The notes beneath the pieces were generated by a model, which had not been told where the DNA came from, searched no databases, and saw nothing but the letters and a program-made list of their open reading frames with translations. The position numbers and the translations under genes were made by a program. DNA of 64,000 nt from Mikania micrantha (taxonomy: Eukaryota; Streptophyta; Magnoliopsida; Asterales; Asteraceae). Within the stretch, counting starts at the first letter, position 1; the number at the start of each line of letters is the position of its first letter. The DNA lies in assembly GCA_009363875.1 (NCBI GenBank), contig CM018680.1, positions 75,333,811 to 75,397,810 on the forward strand, written 5' to 3'. Below are positions 43,548 through 53,218 of the stretch, piece after piece.

Positions 43548-44864
43548 ATCTGCATACATACACACAATTCTGCGTGCATAAAAACAAAAATCTGCTTCCA
43601 TTTATAGCTAGTAATTACCTTTTTCAGCTCATTTTTTTCAAATTTGAAATTTATGTATAATTTTGAATTTTGAAATTCTGCATAGTTTCATTTATTTGTG
43701 TGCTTCATTTGTGCATCAGTTTATCATTTCAAAAAAAAAAAGGTCTAAAAGCTTACATTTGATTAATTAAATAAGTATGCCCACTATCTTATGGAAATTG
43801 CAACAGCTGACCTGGTGTGCTTCTTAATGCATGTTTAACTATTTGTCAAATTTATTAGATGCCCTTAAAAATGCTAGTAAAGAAGCCTTTTGAATGAAAA
43901 CCATTGCTGAAAAATTATGCAATGATGAAATAGGCAAATAAGTGATTTTGACTTGCTTTATTTAACAAAAGAAAATGTTGTAGTTTCTAATAGAGATATT
44001 GTGAAGGAAAGTACAACAATTCTCATGGATGAAGCACATCACATAAAGAACTATTATGTGTACCAAGTTTAATCAGATACAGATACCAGAGGGTTACAAT
44101 AGATATTTGACAACTAATCTCACTTGTGAAAACTACATACCATGTCAAAAATTGCTGATTTCATTACACAGAATGACAAAGAGCATGTCATTTAACCAGG
44201 TCAATGCCAATTTTATTAAAAATTGGCTCAAATAATGATGAAATAACAATAAGGAAATTAAAGAAAACTCACTAAATTTGACAAACCTGGTTGGTACTCT
44301 CGAACCACCCTCTGTATACTCTTCCAAAACCCGCTCACACAAGAGATAATCTGCTCTAAAGTTTATGGATGCAGCACCCAATTCAATGATACATATGAAC
44401 GGAAAACCTAAGGCCATGAAGTGTAAAGTTAAAAGATAATGAACGAAGGCAGATTCAAATAGTACCAAGATCAGCCATCATAACTTAAAGATAGAATCGT
44501 ACCTCTAAAAAAAACCTTGATGGTTACCAAAACTGAAACAAAACAAAAATAGAAATGCCACCATGAAACCTAAATACAGCCCAATGAAGCATTTTTATGT
44601 AGTAGACACACCCTCACATATCTCAACATTACGAACCAAACAAAGGCAAAGAAGTAGCTGTTGAAATAAATATAAATAAGTCCATAATATTAAAATGCAG
44701 TAAAATGATATATAATAAAACATAAATGAAAAATAAAATTCTACCATATTTAGCAAGCTTGAGTGCTAATAAATGCTTATATCAATGGAAAAAAGAACTC
44801 CCACTATCTTCCGGTCATGTAAATAAGAACTGGCACAGTAGAAAATAAAACGTAGGAAATAACT

Positions 44865-44951
44865 TTCATCTTTAATATCGAGACCAAGATAATGGATTAC
44901 ATTTCAGATACTTTGAACATTGCCAGCATCATAATCAAGCAGAGTCGTAGC
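44865..44951 (-). pseudogene. Fragment of a HISN4-like gene (imidazole glycerol-phosphate synthase, glutaminase part)
   Basis: The 29-codon minus-strand segment reads LLDYDAGNVQSI, then TGA, then NVIHYLGLDIKDE. Plant HISN4 (HisH-HisF fusion of histidine biosynthesis) has LLDYGAGNVRSIRNA and HLGF-IKDV at the start of its glutaminase domain, so both sides of the stop align in one frame. A CGA-to-TGA change would explain the stop. An AG dinucleotide precedes the segment, consistent with an original exon. Neighbouring catalytic exons are absent. Confidence 0.72.
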
Positions 44952-46411
44952 TGCAAGTTCAAGTAAACAACGATTATAAAAACTATACTTAAAATGATTT
45001 AAATTTATAAGCAACAACCAACAAATTTATGCTTATATTGAAAGAATTATAATCGATGCCAAGGCCTTGAAGTGATTAGAGGCAGAAGCCAGGTTGGTTT
45101 TCAAGGGGTTAAAGGCAGGACCATTAGAAGGATTCAAACTTGAGACACAAGCAAAAAGGAACAGAAACATAGGGCAAGTTGAAAGAAAATTTTCCAAATT
45201 GAAGAAAATTACTCCTATTACGATCCATAATATTAAGAATAACTGAAACATTATCTGCTGACAGAAATGGGAACAAACATTCACATTTTCGGCCGCCCTT
45301 GTCATCGATTTGCCCAAAGGTCCGGTCAAATATGTGATGAGGTTCAAACTGACACCACAATACGCAAATCTCCATTGAACAAAAGTTATGATTTATCTCT
45401 ATTGGGTCAAAAAAGTTAGCTTAAAAAGAAGTGAATCAGATGGTTTATTTGTAGAAGTGAATAACTAAACTTAAGTATCCACCTGATGCACAATTCATTT
45501 TCTTGGCCAGCTTTTAGATCAACATGATGCACAAACATGAAACTTGAAACATGGAACAATGTAAACCAAAAAATCCTCATTTGATCTTAGTTTTTTTTAC
45601 TATAGTAGTTCTCTAGCAACAATTTTTTTATTCCAGACAACTGACTGAGAATATAATCGTCCTCATTTTGACCCATTACTTCACCTAAGCTTTTGCTAGA
45701 TGGAATTTGCTTACCATATAGATACCTAGAGAATAAACAATGCAATGGTTGCATAACCTGAAGTACTGTTGATACACATGGACTTAGATGATGCCACCAA
45801 CTACAGCTTCCAATCCCTCTGTTAAAATAATAAAACTTTTAGATAATGTTTGACACAAATATTTAGTTATAAGTCATAACACAAAATTTTTGGACAATAA
45901 TTTCGGATCAAGTTTAGGCATGTGCCAAAAAATTCTAGACAAAAAGTGATCAGGATACACAAGCTTTCTTTTGTGTATATTTATTTTAAGAGCTCATGTC
46001 AAACATGTGACACAAGGAGTATGTTTGGCTTCTAATCTCTATCGTTAATGAAATAAAGCTTTCAAAATTCCTTTTTACTAAAAAAGTTAAAGAATATCAT
46101 TCTACAAAAATAAGATTATAATCGTATAAAGATTAAACGAAATAAGAAGTGTTTGCGGGTCCACCAACCCAGATCCTGCAGTAAATCACACCAAAACTTA
46201 TCATTTTGACCCGATGCCCAGTAGTGTCAATCAGACTAAATTTCATCAGGAGATCCACAAATCCATAAGATATATTAAGAATTTTTTAAGATGTGTTGCT
46301 ATAACTTGAGCAAAAACATATTATATAATGTAATTGAGGATCATACCAGTAATTTATGTAGTGTTGTTTCAACATTGACACCAATAAAATGTTTTAAGTC
46401 ATAGCAGCATG

Positions 46412-46516
46412 TTACTCAATCCCACAATTACTGGAACCTTTTCGAAGTGCATCAGCATACCCTTCTGATGTTCCAAGAGTCACAGGTTTGGATTCTGGAA
46501 TCCCAATATCAACCAG
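46412..46516 (-). pseudogene. Fragment of a glutamate-receptor-like (GLR) gene
   Basis: The minus-strand frame reads LVDIGIPESKPVTLGTSEGY and then ADALRKGSSNCGIE before TAA. Plant GLR proteins carry an EEYADALRKGSxNGGV motif in the ligand-binding part preceding the third membrane helix. The match is short and the upstream part (LVDIGIPESKPV) was not recognised. A stop lies on both sides. Interpreted as a transduplicated exon piece. Confidence 0.55.
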
Positions 46517-47352
46517 CTATCGTTCTGCAAAAGACCCCACTTAATATCCAAAAACTATGATGATTTAATAAAATTCCAACCCAAGAACAAAATCAAATGC
46601 ATTTTAAAACCAACTCGTAATCAAAATACAAATCTGAAAAGATTAAGAAAAGTACATTCAAACCACTTCAGAAGAATGTGAGACATTGTGTTCTTAGATG
46701 CCCGAAGAATCAAGTCACTAGAGCAATTAGCTAGGGTTGAACTACATTAACAAAGAAGCTTTGACGATTTGCCTCCTTTACTTCCTGCAACAACAATTTT
46801 ATCATAATTTATTGAAACAAAACCAGTACGCCCGATCACCTATTAGAGATAGTGAAAGAAAACAAAACAAGAAAAAACCTATTGTCACCATCAGAGCAAC
46901 CAAGAACACCAGACCCGAAACGGGTTGTCAGGTTCGCTGGATGCAGCCATCATCTTCTTCCTTTTTCTCACCGTCATCCATAATGGTGCCTGGAGAACTA
47001 CCGGAGTCGTTCGAAGGTGCGTGTGTGTGTGTCGCAGAACCACCGTAGCCTTATCATAATCATCTTTTAGCCCTAAACCGACTGAAAACACCGAGTTGCC
47101 GCCACCACTGCCGCGTAGGTGGTGTAATCTTCTGCCTAGGACAACAATGATCTTCGCGCCGCGTCTGAAGGTTCGCCATTGTTGTGAGATGTTTTCGACG
47201 GACCTGCAGGGTTGAACATTCCCAGAGGTACGCCAACAATAGCGCTGGAGAAGACGATTGGCTGCCCCATTCCCGACTCTCTCTATTTCTTGGCTGTGTG
47301 TGTGTTTCAATTTTCAAAAGAAGTAAATGGAGAATTATTTTAGTGATGGAAG

Positions 47353-47866
47353 CAATGTTTTAAAAACCGGTATTTTAAGTGTACCGGATTTTGCTAAAAA
47401 AAGGTTCAACCGGTTGAACCGGGTTGTACCGGATGGTTCAACCGGACACACTAATTAACCTTAAAATTCCATAGAAATACAACTTATACTCAAATAAGTT
47501 TCCAAAAAGTATACAAATTCATCTAAAAACAATTCAAAAAGTACACAAATTCATCCAAAACAACCTAAAAGTACTCAAATTCTAATAATTTTTTTTTAAA
47601 ATGAAAGTGCATAATAGGATTATGACATTGGCGTGTTAAACGCATCAAGTTCACGATCGCTTAAAAGCCAAAAATCGCTTAAAAGCCGAAATTTTGTGTT
47701 TTTTTTAAACCGGAAATACCGGTTTTACCGGTAAAACCGGATTAAACCGGCGGCACAATCAATCGAAGGAACCTCCATAATACCGGAGTGTTTCGTACCG
47801 GTTTAGTAACCGGCAACCGGTTGAACCGGTTAAACCGGCCGGTTCGAACCGGTTTTTAAAACATTG
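47353..47866. mobile_element. hAT-like MITE, AACCGG family, with perfect 19-bp TIRs
   Basis: Starts CAATGTTTTAAAAACCGGT and ends ACCGGTTTTTAAAACATTG, perfect inverted repeats. Flanks GATGGAAG (47345-47352) and GTTGGAAG (47867-47874) match at 7 of 8 positions as an 8-bp TSD. The interior has dense GGTTGAACCGG/AACCGGTT motifs in both orientations around an AT-rich centre. Confidence 0.88.
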
Positions 47867-48147
47867 GTTGGAAGTAATGAGTGGCAATCTTGAAAGACGG
47901 AGTGAATCAGGGATGCATAGTTTGAATTTTGAAACGAGTGTGTTAGGGTTTTGAATGATGGGATTGTGTGTTCACATGTGTTAGATCTCAGACCTTGCAG
48001 TATTTGATTGTACATTTGACATAGAGAGCTATACATTTCTTAATTTTAAGACATTTGCACAATCTCTCTTCAATCTTCATTAGATTTTTTTTTTGAACGG
48101 CAATACAATCTTCATTAGATAATTGTATAGATATAATATATAATAAG

Positions 48148-48582
48148 AAGAGAAGAAGAGCGTCATAACTCTTTGGATTTTCCATTAGGTTTCGTGTGAT
48201 TACATCTTATTATTTTGAGAAAGGTTCAATTTTTAAAACTTTCTTATTTTGATAACCGAATAACTAAATCTTATTACTTTAGGACGCACATTAAACTAAA
48301 TCTAAAGGTGTAGGTTTTTACTTCTATATAATTAATGTAAATAAGGGCAAATTTGTCATTTTTTAAAAATTGACTATAAAAGATAACTTTATTTAGTGTA
48401 AAAGGACATAATTGTTACAAAACATGAAGATAAAGAATGTTTAACGTAATTATCAAAGTTTAAGGATGAAATCAGCAACTTAATGTATACATAAAGAAGG
48501 ATTAACAATTAATCATTCTCCTCATAAGAGAAGAAGAGGGTCATAACTCTTCAGATTTTCCATTAGGTTTAGTGTGATTACA
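48148..48582. repeat. Pair of 57-bp direct repeats 378 bp apart
   Basis: AAGAGAAGAAGAG.GTCATAACTCTT..GATTTTCCATTAGGTTT.GTGTGATTACA is present at 48148-48204 and 48526-48582 with few mismatches. The intervening AT-rich sequence has no ORF. This could be a miniature terminal-direct-repeat element or a segmental duplication. Confidence 0.75.
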
Positions 48583-50101
48583 CTGATTGTTTGGTTTTAG
48601 ATCGGTTATTTTTGATGATGGGAAAAAAAGAATAACCAAAATCAAGCTTTTTAGATTATTTTCGATTTAGTTATTTATGGTTCCATTATTTCGGTTAATT
48701 CAATTTTAGGTCCACCAACACTTGGAGTTTTAAGGAGCTTTTAAAACTAAAATAATCTTCACAATGCCAATATGGTAACCTTAATTGATTCTTTATTCTC
48801 ATCACTACCCCCTCAATCACCTCTTCCTATTCTAGGCCAATCACATTCAATTAATTTCCTCAAATTCACCTAAAATAAGGAAACAAAAAGTACCCAACAA
48901 CGAGTTGCAATCACTTTCAACAAAAATAAAGAAAATCAACAACATTCAATGCATTCATATAATAAATCTATTACAACCTTAATTCAATGAACACATGCAA
49001 AATTATCAATTCCATTGTTGGAAAATTGTAACTTTAAGCAAAAGTTTGCTGCATGCACATTTTATACATATAACTAGAATAGAAATATACATTGCATATA
49101 TAGGTTAAATTAAATAAATAGTTACTGATAAAAATTGTGAATTACAAATCAATATTTTAAGTTTAAATCAGACATTGAGTTAATAATATTAGAAATGAAG
49201 TAAGTGAGAACAAAATTTAAAGGCATAGAATTATAACTGGTGTTGACATAAGTTCGTTTGTTTATTGTTTTAATAGGTTAAATCTTGTGTGTTACGCGTG
49301 ATAAATAAATAAAATGTTGTATATTCTATAGTAAAAATTATGTCTATAGAAAACATGTATTAAAAACACGTGAAGTGCATTAGTTGAATAAATCTGTGTA
49401 TTGCATAGCTTAAATAAAATTAATATAATATTATAATCTGTTAGCTCATGTACTTGTTAAAACATATTTTTAAAGAAATAAACTTTAGTGTGATAATTAT
49501 AAATTTTCTTAAATTAATTTTTAAAATATTTTTTAATTGGAATTTAATTTTTTGATGTAATAATAGATATTAATTATATTAAGGTATAATTTGTTCTTTA
49601 AATATTTTTTAGTAGATAATGAACTTGAATTTCAATAAATACTAATACATATATAAAAATTAAGAATAAAATTTGGATTCTTTAATATCACCTTTTTTTA
49701 TTATTTTACATAATGTTTTTTTTAATAATTAAATCATTCAATCAAGTTAAGTATTTTAAATTTATTAATTATTAATTTTAATAAAGGAACGTTAATAGAT
49801 GAATATATGCTTAAAATTTAAGGCAGGAAAATAAATTAAAATATGTTTTATTGCATGACATGTAGAAAACTATAAATTTATTTATTATATAAAATATATA
49901 AGAGATATAGATTCATTAATTATGATTTTGCATCCTCCATAAAAGGGTTATGTTTAAAAAAAATGTAGTTTTCTCAAGTTTCAAAGTGAAAATTTTATAG
50001 CCTATACAAGTTTTAAATTGTAGTTTTTTTTTGTTTGTCATGAGTTAGTGCGCTGTAAACAAGCGATTTGAGAGGATATTAACTTAATATACTGAATTAT
50101 T
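48583..50101. other. AT-rich intergenic DNA, no gene recognised
   Basis: A weak Helitron-like motif (AGGTTAAATCTTGTGTGTTACGCGTGATAAA) occurs at 49276-49306. Otherwise no coding sequence or element ends were identified. Confidence 0.4.
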
Positions 50102-50109
50102 AATATAAA

Positions 50110-50815
50110 CAGTGGCGGATGTAGGTTGAGCCTTGAGGAGGTGGGTTCACAGGAACCCACCGCGCTTCGACTCGGTAGTAGGAAAAAAAAATTTCGGATG
50201 AGTTAAACAATAGGGTGAACCCATTAATATTTTAAGGGTGAATCCTGAGATGAACCCATTAAGATTTTTAAGAGTGAATTTTTAATGTAATTTTTACATG
50301 AATTTGTCAACTTGATTAAGACAAATGATCTTTGTTAGAGAAATCTCGATAATCAATTGTTAGATTTCTACATGATCGTGTTAATAGTGTCTTATAAACT
50401 TAGCAAGCAAAATGGTACTTATTAGTGGTTAAACCCTCAAGTCAAGTTAATTTTAGTCATACAAACTTAGCATATTTCGTTTAGGTTTCGGGTCGTTGCC
50501 CCCTTGACCCATGCCTGCTGAATGGCTAGCAGGACCACCACCTTGGACCCCACAAGGGTGCGTGACCCCCTTTACTCCCAATTGGTCTGGAGCTTAGAAG
50601 TCTTAAACGAAAATGCACTATGTATCTTCGAACTCTTTAATGGCGACATTTTTTTAATTTTAATCATTGTCTTAATATATCGCACTGTTATTACGTGAAG
50701 AAATTACAAGACCCAAACCGTCAACCCGACCCGAAATTTTTTATGTCTGGTTATATTTAATTAAAACGTCGGAAAAAGGTGAACCCACTGAAAAATATTC
50801 CTGGATCCGCCACTA
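50110..50815. mobile_element. Non-autonomous hAT-like element, 706 bp (TSD AATATAAA)
   Basis: Starts CAGTGGCGGATGTAGG and ends CCTGGATCCGCCACTA; the complement of the right end, TAGTGGCGGATCCAGG, mirrors the left with two mismatches. AATATAAA is present at 50102-50109 and 50816-50823. The interior contains GTGAACCCACTGAAAAATAT and GGAACCCACC segments but no transposase ORF. Confidence 0.92.
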
Positions 50816-50965
50816 AATATAAACATAATTTATATAATGATTAAATAGTTTGTGTTTTCATTTTCTGCAAAGCTATATAAATTGAAATATTTGATATATT
50901 TTTCATACACGAGTTGGACTAGCAAAAAAGGGGGAAGTGATTCGGTTCAATATCGAGGGACAAAA

Positions 50966-51079
50966 GAATATAAAAAAGAGAGAAATTAAGTACATGAAAA
51001 AGAATCTCTTATTTACTTATATGAATATAAAAAAGAGAGAAATTAAGTACATGAAAAAGAATCTCTTATTTACTTATAT
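50966..51079. repeat. Perfect tandem duplication of 57 bp
   Basis: Two adjacent identical units (50966-51022 and 51023-51079) start GAATATAAAAAAGAGAGAAA and end TTATTTACTTATAT. Because 57 is a multiple of three it creates a repeated peptide in a small ORF, but nothing else supports coding. Confidence 0.95.
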
Positions 51080-51315
51080 TCACACTTACTGTCCATATGT
51101 CTTTTTCATCGTGCGATAAAAACGTGATTATATGTCTAATCTACTTTAGTTATATTCACACTTGTTGGTCAAATTTTGTGATTATATGTCTATAATTGTT
51201 GTATTACGTGAATAGTTTATAATAATGGAATCCATAGTTCATGCATGTGTTTGCTAGTCTAATTATATAAACAATCATCATGGTTGTGTAAAAGAGGCGC
51301 TATTTGAGCTATTTG

Positions 51316-51428
51316 CAATGTTTTCAGAACCGGACCGGACGTCGAATCGGTCTTCTTACTGGTCAGAGGTCGGACCAGTCCGGTCGAACCGGATTTAAGA
51401 ACCGGATGATTTTATAAGCATTTTTTAA

Positions 51429-51462
<34 letters not shown>

Positions 51463-51625
51463 AAAAAAAATCAAAAAATTAAAAAAAAACGGTTCAACCA
51501 CCGGTTTTCCGGTCCGACCTCCGGTTCGACGGGCCGGTTCACCCAAAACGGCCTAGAACCCCTAACCGGACCAGTTCACCCACCGGTTTCCGGTCCGACC
51601 GGCCGGTTCGCTTTTCAAAACATTG
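51316..51625. mobile_element. hAT-like MITE, AACCGG family
   Basis: Starts CAATGTTTTCAGAACCGG and ends CCGGTTCGCTTTTCAAAACATTG (inverted, a few mismatches). The interior repeats CGGTTCACCC/GGTCGGACC motifs and an (AT)n run at 51429-51455. Flanks GCTATTTG and GATGTTTG match at 6 of 8 positions, an eroded 8-bp TSD. Same family as 47353-47866. Confidence 0.8.
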
Positions 51626-52089
51626 GATGTTTGAGTTGCGGGGCACCAATTAATTAAGGATTAATTGGATCAAAACTTAATATATAATCTTTCAAAATTA
51701 TACATACATACATATGAGAATGTTTTAAACTATATTTTTGAAGAAAACTTAGAAAATTGATTACAATCAATACAATACAATTCAATTTTGATTTCGTTTT
51801 TTATTTTTCATTTTTTTTATTATAAGGTTTTAAATGTAAAAAAAGTTATATGTAACTTACTAATTAAATATATGTAAACGGGAACCCGAGCTGATCGTCA
51901 TCTCTCTGGAATCATGTCTGGAATCAACAACGTGTTCACTAGATTCACAGGTTTCATCTAATCTCTATTTTATTCATATTTATATGTTCATCTCTATATC
52001 TAAACCAAAGGAATCGATCCAACATGTGGCATCAGAGAAATATGTTGTTTAATCGATTCCTAATCGCGAAATTGATACAAAATACAAAA

Positions 52090-52620
52090 ACGTTTCGAAA
52101 AACGAGTACGAATACTGGTCGTTTTTTCCAGAAAACGTGAATCTGGTGCGTTTTTTGTAAACCTAAAAATTTTCGGACTTAAACGTATTCGAAATTAATG
52201 TACACGTTTTTAAGAGTACTCGAAATTTGGTGTACTCGAATTTTTATGTACTCAAAATTTGAGTATTCGAATTTTGAGTATTCGAAATTTAATATACTCG
52301 AAATTTATTTTAACCTTAGTGTACTCGAAATTTAGAGTTCACGAAATTTAGTGTACTCGAAATCTTAAGAGTTCACGAAATTTAATACTCGAATTTTTAT
52401 GTACTCGAAATTTGAGTATTCGAAATTTAATACTCGAAATTACATTTAATTTAGTGTACTCGAAATCTTAAAAGTTCACGAAATAATGTACTCGAAAACT
52501 GTACTCGAAAATCTAAGAGTACTCGAAATCTAAGTGTACTCGAAAAACTGAAAGTACTCGAAATTTTCGAGTACATAACCATTTTCGAGTACATAGCTAT
52601 TTTCGAATACAATACTAACT
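52090..52620. repeat. Degenerate GTACTCGAAATTT repeat array in the copia leader
   Basis: About twenty units built around TACTCGAAAT, TTCACGAAATTT and GAGTATTCGAA, spaced 15-25 bp apart. No ORF runs through it. Confidence 0.85.
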
Positions 52621-52718
52621 TCGTGAACAGTAAAATAAATAGTTTTGTTAAAACCTTAAACTATTATGTTTTACAAAACCTCAATATACAAAAATCAGCT
52701 TAAACTCAGTAACAAGTG

Positions 52719-52950
52719 TTTCACTTCTGCCCAAAGGTAATGTGTTACATCTTATTATTTGAGTCTTATTAAGCACCATCACTTACTTTTGTATATCCTT
52801 AAACATTATATATTCACATGACATCATTTTGCCTTAAAGCATGTATGTTTCACTTCTGCCCAAAGGTGATGTGTTACATATATTTTTGCAAACTTAACAT
52901 GTGCATAATGCTTACAATGTCTCACTTCTGCCCAAAGGTGATGTGTTACA
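52719..52950. repeat. Three conserved 31-32 bp direct repeats in the copia leader
   Basis: TTTCACTTCTGCCCAAAGGT(A/G)ATGTGTTACA occurs at 52719-52750, 52848-52879 and 52920-52950 with one or two changes, separated by AT-rich spacers of 97 and 40 bp. Conservation of the units against diverged spacers suggests a function in the leader RNA, or recent duplication. Confidence 0.9.
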
Positions 52951-53218
52951 TTCCTAATGCACATTTTACTTTCTAACTAAATTGTTCCTAATGCTTAAAT
53001 GAATGGTTATTAACCAAAGTGAAACCCATTTGTTTAAGTAGAACCTAATCTAGTCTATTAATTTGATGTTATAGTAGACTCATTATCACAGCTTCATTAC
53101 TATAATAGTCCTTATATATGCCTGCCTTAGATCTAAGTTACCCCATAGATCACTCTAAGTTCTTCTATAGCCTAAGTATATTACTCTTTCTCATCTAATA
53201 TAATCCACAGCTCCCAAT

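Larger units (their letters stand above)
42131..47310 (-). mobile_element. Patchwork of captured minus-strand gene fragments, possibly Helitron-derived
   Basis: Broken exon-like pieces of at least two unrelated genes lie on the minus strand: a GLR piece (46412-46516) and a HISN4-like piece (44865-44951). Unassigned exon-like segments include 44280-44420 (ELGAAS..ADYLLCERVLEEY), 45280-45375 (FDRTFGQIDDKGGRKCEC), and 42860-42958 (ALNEFLPAPEAVELV then R and a GTAAGT donor). None joins to another in a continuous frame. The left edge, AAACTAGTAATAAACCCGCG at 42131, resembles a Helitron 5' end. Helitrons and Pack-MULEs are known to collect gene pieces. No 3' CTRR hairpin or TIR was proven, so element type and right boundary are inference. 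Local CTGCATA-rich repeats lie at 43320-43620. Confidence 0.45.
51626..53218 (+). mobile_element. 5' LTR end, primer site and leader of copia element 1
   Basis: CCAACATGTGGCATCAGAGAAA near 52021-52040 contains TGGCATCAGAG (52027-52037), a tRNA-Met-type primer-binding site. The 5' LTR therefore ends at CCAACA (about 52024), but its start was not found. The leader of about 1.2 kb before the gag ATG at 53219 is unusually repetitive (see the two repeat entries). Confidence 0.6.

Noticed and set aside
46891..47310. Overlapping minus-strand ORFs of 139 and 85 residues as a host gene
   Set aside because: Arg/His/Thr-rich, no family recognised, frames mutually exclusive and no continuing exons in frame. 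At most a captured 5' exon or UTR.
50937..51119. 60-residue ORF with an internal repeat as a small repeated peptide gene
   Set aside because: The repeat comes from an exact 57-bp DNA duplication; codon use and context give no coding support.
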